DNA from: Nitrososphaerota archaeon
Lineage (GTDB): Archaea > Thermoproteota > Nitrososphaeria > Nitrososphaerales > CADDZS01
Length of the DNA stretch: 6,591 nt
NCBI GenBank assembly: GCA_027314685.1
Contig: DAHVAI010000073.1
Location: forward strand, 1 to 6,591
Direction of reading: 5' to 3'
Part shown: piece after piece, positions 1 through 5,872 of the stretch
How positions within the stretch are numbered: the first letter of the stretch is position 1
How the letters are laid out: each line of letters begins with the position of its first letter
Notes under the pieces: model-generated
Databases searched by the model: none
The model's input: the letters and a program-made list of their open reading frames with translations, nothing else
Told to the model about the DNA's origin: nothing
Position numbers and translations under genes: made by a program

Positions 1-1632
1 AGACAGTCAGTAGGGAAAACTGTCATAGTTCCAATTTACGACCGCGAGGTACCAGTGCTCGCTCACAATTCTGCCAAACCAGAATTTGGTACTGGTGCAG
101 TCATGGTCTGCTCATATGGAGACTACCATGACGTTCAGTTGTTTCGAGAACTGAATCTGAAAGAAATCATCGCTATCGGCAGCGATGGAAGGATGCTTCC
201 AGTCTCAGGCAAAGAGCTTGAAGGTCTTCGCATTAAACAGGCTAGAAACAAAATGATCGAGCTGCTTCAGAACGCAGGCATACTAGACAAGATAGAAGAG
301 ATCCAGCACAGGACGCCCTTATGCGAAAGAAGCAAGACCCCCATTGAGATCATACCGATGGACGAATACTACATGAAGGTAGTTGACGTCAAACCAAAGC
401 TTGAGGAAATCGCAAGACAGCTTCATTTTCACCCCGAGATGCACAGAAGCATCTTACTCAACTGGATAGAAGTCGCACTCGACTGGCCGATATCACGGCG
501 CAGATTTTATGGAACAGAAGTGCCGGTGTGGTACTGTGACAAATGCAAAGAACCCTACATTCCGCCGCCAGGTCCCTACTATCAACCGTGGAAAGATCCT
601 CCTCCAGAGGGGACAGTGTGCGATTGCGGTTCAAGAGAGTTCACTGGAGACATGCGAACCTTCGACACCTGGATGGATTCAAGCATAAGCGCGCTCTATG
701 TCACGAGATATCAGAGAGACAATGCGTTTCATTCAAAGACGTTCCCTGCTACCATCAGACCTCAAGGAAAGGACATCATACGTACATGGCTACACTATAG
801 CATCTTGAGGTGTGTTCAAATCACTGGCATGGTGCCATGGGAACACATCTGGATAACTGGTTGGGGCCTGGACGAAAAGGGTGAACGCATGAGTAAGAGC
901 AAGGGCAATGTCATCGACCCGATACTCATGCTCAACAAGTACGGTGCCGAAAACTTTAGACTGTGGATTGCATCTGAAGTCACTGTAGGATCAGATTACA
1001 CTTGTTCCGAACAGAAAATTGCGAGTCCTGGCAAGTTCCTGACTAAACTTTGGAACATATCGAGATTCATTGCTGGTTTCGATTTGCCGCAGACAGAGCT
1101 GAAATGGGAAGAAATGTCAGCTAGTGACAAATGGATTCTCGCCGAACTGAACAACCTGGTAAAAGAATGCCTAGCAGGTTACGAGGATTACAACTTCTTC
1201 ATCCCGGCAAACAGGATTCGCGACTTCACATGGAATGTTTTCGCGGCCCATTATGTCGAGCTCGCAAAAGGAAGGGCTTACGGCGTTGGCTTTAATGAAA
1301 AGGAGGTTCTTTCGGCAAGATTTACGCTCCACGAATGCCTAAAATCACTTCTCTTGCTACTAGCGCCCATCTGCCCATTTATCACCGAAGCAATCTGGCT
1401 CAGAACCTATTCGAACACAAGCATACACAAACAATTGTTTCCCGAGCATGGCAAATGGAATGAAGACTACATCAAGTACGAGATGAAGTTACTTGATTTC
1501 AATAGTGCAGTATGGAACGAGAAGAAGGGAAAGGGGCTGTCTCTAAAGGAAAGTATCCATATCGAGATACCTTCTGATCTGAAGATGTTTGCTTCAGACC
1601 TGAAAGTAATGCATAACCTTTCTATCGGTTAA
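1..1632 (+). CDS. valS: Valyl-tRNA synthetase, C-terminal 543 residues (5' end outside window)
   Basis: Class I aminoacyl-tRNA synthetase that charges tRNA-Val in the cytoplasm and hydrolyses mischarged Thr-tRNA-Val. The frame is open from base 1, so the apparent GTG at 55 is an internal valine codon and not the start. Counting from base 1, residues 30-35 (GTGAVM) and the DEYYMKVVD stretch belong to the CP1 editing domain. Cysteine pairs at 179/182 and 207/209 look like a zinc ribbon. FDTWMDSS at 221-228 is a conserved ValRS catalytic-core segment. RMSKS at 296-300 is the KMSKS signature loop. The rest is the helical anticodon-binding domain, ending without the long C-terminal coiled coil of bacterial ValRS. 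Archaeal enzymes are roughly 780-800 residues (from memory), so about 250 residues including the HIGH motif lie upstream. The last 11 bp overlap the convergent 2H phosphoesterase gene. Very sure of family; ValRS rather than IleRS rests on the KMSKS and editing-domain wording. Confidence 0.96.
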   Translation, partial: RQSVGKTVIVPIYDREVPVLAHNSAKPEFGTGAVMVCSYGDYHDVQLFRELNLKEIIAIGSDGRMLPVSGKELEGLRIKQARNKMIELLQNAGILDKIEEIQHRTPLCERSKTPIEIIPMDEYYMKVVDVKPKLEEIARQLHFHPEMHRSILLNWIEVALDWPISRRRFYGTEVPVWYCDKCKEPYIPPPGPYYQPWKDPPPEGTVCDCGSREFTGDMRTFDTWMDSSISALYVTRYQRDNAFHSKTFPATIRPQGKDIIRTWLHYSILRCVQITGMVPWEHIWITGWGLDEKGERMSKSKGNVIDPILMLNKYGAENFRLWIASEVTVGSDYTCSEQKIASPGKFLTKLWNISRFIAGFDLPQTELKWEEMSASDKWILAELNNLVKECLAGYEDYNFFIPANRIRDFTWNVFAAHYVELAKGRAYGVGFNEKEVLSARFTLHECLKSLLLLLAPICPFITEAIWLRTYSNTSIHKQLFPEHGKWNEDYIKYEMKLLDFNSAVWNEKKGKGLSLKESIHIEIPSDLKMFASDLKVMHNLSIG

Positions 1633-2272
1633 ATTTGCCGAGCCAGAATGAGCGAACGTGACTGTATGCTCTGTCTTGCGTCTCCTCGGGACCTAAAGCG
1701 AGAATCAGGTTAGCCCTAACCACTTCAATTTCGAAAACTCCTGCACTGCCAAACTCCAAATTTCGCATTTCTTCAGAATTAATTTTCTCCAAGAGTCCGC
1801 CAACGTCCTTGGTATTGAACGAAACAAGTGTGACGTGTGGAACGAACGATTCAGAATCGTATGGGCTTTGATCAACCTGCCCTCTCAGTTCTGTCGATAT
1901 CCGCTCGTTCATTTCTCTGAACCTGCCCTCATCTTCCACTCGGGCATACACGCCCGTGGGAAAAGCACCGAGACCACGAATACCAATTTGAAATGGAGTG
2001 AATTCAGAAATTATTTTTTCAATTGCCTGAAGAGCAAGCTCATACCGAGCTCTGTCAATCTCTTGGTCCAGGTATCCCAAACCTTTCACAGGAACATGAA
2101 AGTTGCATGGGTTTGTGTATATCTGGTGCGAATCTATTGTCTTCAACGTCTTCTGCACGTTCTCCAACAACCGCCACAACCTAGGGGGTACCCTGTAGAT
2201 TAGCCCTGCATAGACTGTCTCTCCCGAGTTTAGAAGATGACCCCAGTACTCGCTGATAGGAGTGACATCCAA
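1622..2272 (-). CDS. 2H phosphoesterase superfamily protein (2'-5' RNA ligase / LigT-like)
   Basis: A 216-residue soluble protein of the 2H family, whose LigT/ThpR members act on 2'-5' phosphodiester or 2',3'-cyclic phosphate RNA ends, including tRNA halves. The internal two-fold layout is visible: a first strand-helix unit (VYAGLIYRVP at 20-29), a first His motif at 59-62 (HVPV), a long helix (69-90), and a second His motif HVTL at 146-149. The second motif is canonical. In the first the usual Thr/Ser two residues after His is Pro61. The start is a TTG; there is no ATG, GTG or other TTG in the frame further upstream. An AGGGGAG purine stretch lies 10 nt before it, which favours this start. 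It is probably co-transcribed with the 166-residue gene upstream (97-bp gap). The end overlaps valS by 11 bp. Substrate unknown; the 2H assignment is good, ligase activity is only inferred. Confidence 0.82.
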   Translation of the reverse strand: MDVTPISEYWGHLLNSGETVYAGLIYRVPPRLWRLLENVQKTLKTIDSHQIYTNPCNFHVPVKGLGYLDQEIDRARYELALQAIEKIISEFTPFQIGIRGLGAFPTGVYARVEDEGRFREMNERISTELRGQVDQSPYDSESFVPHVTLVSFNTKDVGGLLEKINSEEMRNLEFGSAGVFEIEVVRANLILALGPEETQDRAYSHVRSFWLGKFNR

Positions 2273-2282
2273 AATTAAAAAG

Positions 2283-2289
2283 CTCCCCT
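2283..2289 (-). promoter_or_regulatory. Shine-Dalgarno-like site for the 2H phosphoesterase gene
   Basis: AGGGGAG on the minus strand ends 10 nt before the TTG start at 2272. It resembles the purine-rich anti-SD complement and is the main support for the TTG, since the frame has no other usual start codon nearby. Spacing is slightly long, so moderate confidence. Confidence 0.45.
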
Positions 2290-2368
2290 GAAGCGCATGC
2301 CCTATCTGATGGGTAACAAGCCAGAATGCTTCTGCGATCGAATAGGGTAGCCGCCCACTAGTGTTATT

Positions 2369-2869
2369 TCACTTTTCGAGTGGTTTCTCGCCCAAAATCT
2401 TGGTCTTTGGTATAGTTGATCGCGCCTTCTCGTCTTTGCTAATCATTTCGTACTCGAGGGTGCAATCGCATGCGAGGTTTCCAACTTTTTGTATTTCCCT
2501 AGCCAGATCTGCTATGGAAGAATAGTTGATCTTCATGGTGAAATTCTTGAATTCTGACTCGGCATCCTTTGTTGTGGCAGTTCCTCCAACTCTGGTCGCG
2601 ACTATGGATCTTATTGGGTCTGTAAACTTGCTCTCGAGTTTATGCGACTTCATATGAATTACAAGTCCCTTTTCCGCTGAAACAGTTGGTCCATACCAGT
2701 AAACAGACAAGTGAGGATCGTCGACTGCAGTCTTTCCAGGCATACTTGTGCTGATATCCCAGAATGTAACCTTCTTTATGTCGATGTTGGCCTTTGCAAC
2801 CTCGTCAGGAGACAATTGGTTATAGACCAAGACCTTGTAGGTATCTGGCTCCTCTCCGAAATGGCTCAT
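2369..2869 (-). CDS. Uncharacterised 166-residue soluble protein
   Basis: I do not recognise this family. It is a 166-residue protein without signal peptide or membrane segment, with alternating hydrophobic strands (KVLVYNQL at 12-19, KKVTFWDIS at 32-40, SVYWYG at 55-60, GLVIHMK at 68-74, FKNFTMKINY at 107-116), one clear helix (SSIADLAREIQKVG, 117-130), a CDC pair at 134/136, and a basic, probably flexible tail rich in Lys after 145. This suggests a small beta-rich alpha/beta domain. The ATG at 2869 has a TATA-like AAATAAA about 32 bp upstream and almost no leader, in keeping with a first gene in a transcript. The 2H phosphoesterase gene follows 97 bp downstream on the same strand, so a shared transcript is likely. 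Coding is supported by length, plausible composition and promoter placement. Function unknown; no catalytic motif seen. Confidence 0.7.
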   Translation of the reverse strand: MSHFGEEPDTYKVLVYNQLSPDEVAKANIDIKKVTFWDISTSMPGKTAVDDPHLSVYWYGPTVSAEKGLVIHMKSHKLESKFTDPIRSIVATRVGGTATTKDAESEFKNFTMKINYSSIADLAREIQKVGNLACDCTLEYEMISKDEKARSTIPKTKILGEKPLEK

Positions 2870-2900
2870 GTTCTAATCTGCAAAATCATACTATTCCGAG

Positions 2901-2908
2901 TTTATTTC
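2901..2908 (-). promoter_or_regulatory. TATA-like box for the 166-residue gene
   Basis: Minus-strand AAATAAA, centred about 35 bp upstream of the ATG at 2869, would place transcription start some 9 nt before the start codon. This is the normal archaeal TATA to start spacing for a short-leader mRNA. It sits in the 102-bp region between two divergent genes. Inference from spacing and A+T content only. Confidence 0.4.
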
Positions 2909-2940
2909 AGGGTTATCCTGCAAATTTCCCACAACAAATG

Positions 2941-2948
2941 ATTAAAGG
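2941..2948 (+). promoter_or_regulatory. TATA-like box for alaX
   Basis: ATTAAAGG is centred about 27 bp before the ATG at 2972, the spacing expected of a leaderless archaeal transcript. If correct, the in-frame GTG at 2948 and the following TTG codons lie within the promoter and are not used as starts. Upstream of it the sequence also serves the divergent minus-strand gene. Confidence 0.4.
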
Positions 2949-2971
2949 TGTTGTTGTTGCATTCTAGCGTA

Positions 2972-3700
2972 ATGACCGAATTGTTGTACCTTGACGATCA
3001 TTATGTCAGGGAATTTGACGCAGTGGTGGTCGAGATTCCTGATTCAAAATCGGTAATCCTTGACAGAACCGCACTCTATCCAAGAGGTGGCGGACAGCCA
3101 TCTGACCACGGAAAGATAGTGTTTGACGATGGCGTCGATTGCGAAGTGACAGAATCTACTAAGAGCGAAAATGGAGTCGTCCATTCATTGGCGAGTGAGG
3201 TTGGGCAAGAAAGGAAGGGCGGGAAAGTTCATTGTAATGTAGATTGGTCTCTAAGGTATTTGCACATGCGTTATCATACGGCACTCCACATACTCTCAGG
3301 GGTTGCATTTCTTGGCTACGGAGCCAAGATCACTGGTGGTCAGATTTATCCCGATAGGGCGCGACTAGATTTCGGTCTTGAAGACCTTTCCAAGGGCCGT
3401 GTTACAAACATCGAATCAGAAATTAACAAGGTTGTAAAGGAGGACAGAGAGGTGAAGACCTACTGGCTCTCGACCGAGGAAGCGTTGAAACGAAAGGACA
3501 TGTATAGGCTATCCGCGGACCTGCTCCCGAAAGGACTCGATAAGCTTCGAATCGTCGATATTGTTGGCTTTGATGCCCAGTTTGATGGAGGGACTCATGT
3601 GAGAAAGACGGGCGAAGTGGGTGAAATCAAAATAGTAAAGACCCAGAACAAAGGAAAAGACAACAAGAGAATCGAGATTGTTCTCAATCAGCAGACTTAA
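2972..3700 (+). CDS. alaX: AlaX-type alanyl-tRNA editing protein (AlaX-M like)
   Basis: A free-standing relative of the AlaRS editing domain that deacylates mischarged Ser- or Gly-tRNA-Ala in trans. The 242-residue form has an N-terminal beta-barrel part with the glycine-rich segment RGGGQPSDHG at 38-47, typical of AlaX-M, then the metal-binding HTALH (HxxxH) at 102-106 and the second ligand region GGTHVRKTGEVG at 206-217. The usual family pattern is CGGTH; here the Cys position is Asp205. I chose the ATG at 2972 because the protein begins there with the MTELLYL stretch common in the family and a TATA-like box lies about 27 bp upstream; an in-frame GTG at 2948 would add eight residues rich in Leu that look like translated promoter. 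The gene ends 17 bp inside the convergent methyltransferase gene. Divergent from the 166-residue gene. Family assignment is firm; activity depends on whether Asp205 can serve as metal ligand. Confidence 0.92.
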   Translation: MTELLYLDDHYVREFDAVVVEIPDSKSVILDRTALYPRGGGQPSDHGKIVFDDGVDCEVTESTKSENGVVHSLASEVGQERKGGKVHCNVDWSLRYLHMRYHTALHILSGVAFLGYGAKITGGQIYPDRARLDFGLEDLSKGRVTNIESEINKVVKEDREVKTYWLSTEEALKRKDMYRLSADLLPKGLDKLRIVDIVGFDAQFDGGTHVRKTGEVGEIKIVKTQNKGKDNKRIEIVLNQQT

Positions 3701-4490
3701 TCTTCAGGTCCCTCACATTTGCTAGTTTCTTTCTGATTATTAGCTCGTACCCCGAGTTGACCTCGTATCCTACTGATCTCCTTCCTAGCTCATAAGCAGC
3801 AAGAACGGTAGTTCCTGAACCCAAAAAAGGATCCAAAACGATGTCCGATTTATGAAGACTTGCGAGTTTTATGCAAAATTCAGGGAGCTGCTTTGGGAAG
3901 ATTGCTTCGTGTAGTTTTTGCGAATGCTTTTGCACAGTCTCGTAATTTATGTGCCACACATCTCCTCGGCACCTCAGATCTCTCTTTGCCACTTTCCAAC
4001 GCCCGACGTTTGATTTGTCCTTGTATGGGATTCCTATAGCCAATCTCCTGAGAGTGTAATTCAGTGTCTTTGAGAAGATGAAGACGAACTCGTATAGATG
4101 ATTGAGGTGCTTATCGCCTTGTACCGGCGAATGATGACCCTTCACCCAGATTACCGGCTGGACCAGATTAAATCCACAGTCTGCGACGTCCTTCGCTATC
4201 TCAAACGACTTGAATTGGTTATCGAATGAATTTCCAATATTGACAAACAGCAATCCAGAATCCTTCAGCTTCCGTCGGACCTCGATCCAAACTTGTTTCA
4301 GGTACTTTCGATATTCATCATACGTAGCATACTGAGTCTCGTATTCCTTCTTCCGATAGTATGGCGGTGAAGTGGCGCATACAGTTATGGAAGAATCTCG
4401 AACTAGCTTCATGTTGCGGCTGTCGCCGATAACTACGAGTTGTTCCCCCAATGGAGTACGTCGCCAGAAGGACTCCCGAAAGCCGCGCAT
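3684..4490 (-). CDS. Beta-class DNA methyltransferase, probably N4-cytosine specific (no restriction partner in view)
   Basis: A SAM-dependent DNA amino-methyltransferase of the N4/N6 (N6_N4_Mtase) family. Motif IV, TSPPYY at 40-45, precedes the SAM-binding motif I, DPFLGSGTT at 220-228, which is the beta-class order; GYEV at 241-244 fits motif II. SPPY rather than DPPY usually goes with N4-cytosine methylation. GDSRNM at 22-27 and the FVNIGNSF, VIWVKG and YEFVFIFSK stretches match the family's core, with a target-recognition part around 140-200. Length, 268 residues, is short but complete. No nuclease gene lies within about 1.9 kb downstream or 2.1 kb upstream, so it may be an orphan methylase. 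The ATG at 4490 has AAAATAT directly in front of it; if that is the TATA box, the true start could be the in-frame TTG at 4451 (255 residues, all motifs kept). Its end overlaps alaX by 17 bp. Confidence 0.9.
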   Translation of the reverse strand: MRGFRESFWRRTPLGEQLVVIGDSRNMKLVRDSSITVCATSPPYYRKKEYETQYATYDEYRKYLKQVWIEVRRKLKDSGLLFVNIGNSFDNQFKSFEIAKDVADCGFNLVQPVIWVKGHHSPVQGDKHLNHLYEFVFIFSKTLNYTLRRLAIGIPYKDKSNVGRWKVAKRDLRCRGDVWHINYETVQKHSQKLHEAIFPKQLPEFCIKLASLHKSDIVLDPFLGSGTTVLAAYELGRRSVGYEVNSGYELIIRKKLANVRDLKIKSAD

Positions 4491-4513
4491 ATATTTTCTC
4501 GCCCACCGTTTGA

Positions 4514-4556
4514 CTTAAGAAGTAAGACCTGCAATATTGTCTGTCCGAAGAGACAG
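4514..4556. other. Two short inverted repeats in the divergent methyltransferase/queT intergenic region
   Basis: The 121 bp between the methyltransferase ATG (4490) and the preferred queT start (4612) hold CTTA-agaag-TAAG (4514-4526) and CTGTC-cgaaga-GACAG (4541-4556), with the palindrome CAATATTG (4532-4539) between them. They could be operator half-sites or a small leader hairpin, but arms of 4-5 bp are short enough to occur by chance. No known riboswitch fold recognised. Confidence 0.25.
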
Positions 4557-4582
4557 CGCGTGGTCAGCACCACCTTCGTTGC

Positions 4583-4591
4583 GCTATACAA
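4583..4591 (+). promoter_or_regulatory. Possible TATA-like box for queT-queC
   Basis: CTATACAAA is centred about 25 bp before the GTG at 4612 and would give a leaderless queT mRNA. It is a poor match to the usual archaeal box, and CAATATTG at 4532-4539 is a competing candidate that would give a roughly 50-nt leader. Confidence 0.3.
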
Positions 4592-4611
4592 ACCCCGGAG
4601 ACGTGGTAAAT

Positions 4612-5142
4612 GTGCTAAATCTAGAAACTACAAAGAACTCGAAGCGAATCTTGAGCAAGTCACAGCGACTTGCTCTGATAGGTGTGTTTGTTGCTGTCTA
4701 TGTGGCCCTTGTTGAAGTGCTTCCCTTCATCAGTTACGGACAGATCAATGTAAGAATTGCTGACATTTTGTATGGTCTCGCGCCCTTCTTTCCCGAAGAG
4801 ATAATTCTTGCAGCCCCACTTGCGACATTCGTTTCAGACCTGTATTCGCCATTCGGCTTTTACGACTATATCGGGTCAACATTCGTGATCGCGATCGCAA
4901 TGTTCGCATGCGTTCAAATTCAACGCAGGGTATCAATTCTAGGCGGATTCCTTGCCTTTGATGCAATACTCTCTAGCTGGCTCAGCTGGCTCGTGTGGTC
5001 GGTTGGAACTGGAGGGTTGGCGCCTTTCTGGGTAATCGCCGTTTCCGTTTTTGTCGGGAATGTGATAGCCGAAATTCTACTCCCGTTTTCGTTTTACAAG
5101 GTTATTGGTAGCAGACTCCACATTTTGAAATCCGGGAGTTGA
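4612..5142 (+). CDS. queT: QueT-family membrane transporter (predicted S component for queuosine/archaeosine precursor uptake)
   Basis: Integral membrane protein resembling the QueT family, the substrate-binding S component of energy-coupling factor (ECF) transporters, predicted to import a queuosine-pathway precursor. In the 176-residue form there are about five hydrophobic segments (near 20-40, 56-75, 87-104, 107-129 and 136-162). The loop QINVRIADIL (44-53) followed by the FFPEE and SPFGFYDYIGS (79-89) segments matches the QueT pattern of a VR(I/V)xE/D helix and a SPFGxxD...GS turn. The next gene, 4 bp on, is queC, which supports the assignment strongly. The start is uncertain: GTG at 4612 is preferred from TATA spacing and the usual family length of about 160-180 residues; GTG at 4603 and TTG at 4537 (201 residues, with a polar tail unlike the family) are alternatives. 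No ECF ATPase or EcfT gene is in the window, so it would depend on shared modules encoded elsewhere. Confidence 0.78.
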   Translation: MLNLETTKNSKRILSKSQRLALIGVFVAVYVALVEVLPFISYGQINVRIADILYGLAPFFPEEIILAAPLATFVSDLYSPFGFYDYIGSTFVIAIAMFACVQIQRRVSILGGFLAFDAILSSWLSWLVWSVGTGGLAPFWVIAVSVFVGNVIAEILLPFSFYKVIGSRLHILKSGS

Positions 5143-5144
5143 TC
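5135..5144 (+). promoter_or_regulatory. Strong Shine-Dalgarno site for queC
   Basis: GGAGTTGATC matches the complement of the archaeal 16S rRNA 3' end (GGAGGTGATC) at nine of ten bases and ends 2 nt before the ATG at 5147. It straddles the queT stop codon (5140-5142), indicating coupled translation of the two genes. Confidence 0.75.
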
Positions 5145-5146
5145 TT

Positions 5147-5845
5147 ATGCGTAAAGCTGTATGTATCATTTCTGGCGGATTAGACAGCTCGGGTGTTGCT
5201 TCTTTTTGGAAGAGCAAGAATCGCGATCTATACCTCCTCACGTTTGACTACGGGCAAAGAGCAGGCCAAGAAATCAAACAAGCCGTAAAAATCGGAAAGC
5301 TCCTGCACTCAAAGGAGCACAAGGTACTGGATATCTCTTTCATGAAAGATCTTTACGGAAACACTAACGTCCTCACGGACACGACGCTTGAAATGCCTTC
5401 ACGATTTCAAAGCAACATCATTGTCCCGATAAGGAACGCCGTGTTCCTCACGATTGCTACCGCCTACGCTTTTTCTGTAGGAGCAGAATTGGTCGCGTAC
5501 GGGGCCCATCTCTCCGACAAACCTTACCCCGACTGCAGACCTGCGTTCGCCAATAGACTTCAGGATGCTCTAAATCTAGGAGATATCGATTCTATCAAGG
5601 CAAAGACCCACCCCGAGGTAAAGATATGGAGTCCGGCTATTGAAGGATTAACAAAAGCCGAGTTGCTCAATATATCATACAAACTTCTAAAGCGAGGCAT
5701 CTTCACCACCTGGAGCTGCTATCTTGATGGGAAGTTACAATGTGGAAAATGCGAATCGTGTAGAAACAGAAGAGCGGCGTTCGAGTTAGCCAAGATCAAA
5801 GATCTCACCAGGTATAGTTCGTCGCTGATTAGAAAACAATTATAG
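5147..5845 (+). CDS. queC: 7-cyano-7-deazaguanine (preQ0) synthase QueC
   Basis: ATP-dependent enzyme that turns 7-carboxy-7-deazaguanine and ammonia into preQ0, which in archaea is inserted at position 15 of tRNAs and converted to archaeosine. The 232-residue protein shows the PP-loop SGGLDSS at 9-15, TFDYGQR at 32-38, the VPIRNAVFL segment, the YPDCRPAF segment, and the C-terminal zinc site formed by Cys191, Cys199, Cys202 and Cys205 (SCY...CGKCESC). Length and motif order are normal for QueC. The ATG start is fixed by the excellent Shine-Dalgarno site before it. It forms an operon with queT, 4 bp apart, so uptake and synthesis of the precursor are expressed together. The other pathway genes (queD, queE, tgt) are not in the window. 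The stop codon overlaps the TATA-like box of the tRNA-Leu gene 27 bp downstream. Confidence 0.96.
   Translation: MRKAVCIISGGLDSSGVASFWKSKNRDLYLLTFDYGQRAGQEIKQAVKIGKLLHSKEHKVLDISFMKDLYGNTNVLTDTTLEMPSRFQSNIIVPIRNAVFLTIATAYAFSVGAELVAYGAHLSDKPYPDCRPAFANRLQDALNLGDIDSIKAKTHPEVKIWSPAIEGLTKAELLNISYKLLKRGIFTTWSCYLDGKLQCGKCESCRNRRAAFELAKIKDLTRYSSSLIRKQL
5838..5845 (+). promoter_or_regulatory. TATA-like box for tRNA-Leu
   Basis: AATTATAG, whose last bases are the queC stop codon, is centred about 31 bp before the first base of the tRNA, the normal place for an archaeal tRNA promoter. Confidence 0.5.
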
Positions 5846-5858
5846 TCAATTTTCCAGA

Positions 5859-5864
5859 TTTTTT
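5859..5864 (+). terminator. T-run after queC, possible terminator
   Basis: Six consecutive T residues 14 nt after the queC stop. Archaeal termination commonly occurs in U-rich stretches, so this may end the queT-queC transcript just before the tRNA. A run of six is short and the call is tentative. Confidence 0.35.
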
Positions 5865-5872
5865 GGCAAGTT

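Noticed and set aside
543..800. Plus-strand frame of 85 codons
   Set aside because: Lies fully within valS in another frame and has no family-like features.
1300..1312. AAGGAGGT-like sequence inside valS
   Set aside because: A perfect-looking ribosome site but in the middle of a conserved coding region with no start of a gene after it; it encodes Lys-Glu-Val.
1835..2203. Plus-strand frame of 122 codons
   Set aside because: Antisense to the 2H phosphoesterase, whose His motifs show which strand is coding.
2270..2371. Single open frame linking the 166-residue gene to the 2H gene across a TGA
   Set aside because: The two genes are in the same frame and the 97 bp between them has no stop, so read-through to a fusion was considered. 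About 33 open codons arise often by chance, and the TTG has its own SD-like site, so separate genes are more likely.
2711..2941. Plus-strand frame of 76 codons
   Set aside because: Antisense to the 166-residue gene and running through the divergent promoter region.
2948..2960. GTG plus repeated TTG triplets (GTT repeat) as alaX start or microsatellite
   Set aside because: Only four repeat units, and the family-like N-terminus begins at the ATG at 2972.
4491..4611. Riboswitch ahead of queT-queC
   Set aside because: preQ1-type riboswitches would fit the pathway, but only 4-5 bp inverted repeats are present, with no pseudoknot or conserved core that I can recognise.
4440..4715. Plus-strand frame of 91 codons ending in a cysteine-rich stretch
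   Set aside because: It starts inside the methyltransferase on the opposite strand and overlaps queT out of frame; the cysteines come from the TGT/TGC-rich reading of a hydrophobic helix.
4745..4966. Minus-strand frame of 73 codons
   Set aside because: Antisense to queT; its Arg-rich composition is what the complement of a membrane-protein gene often gives.
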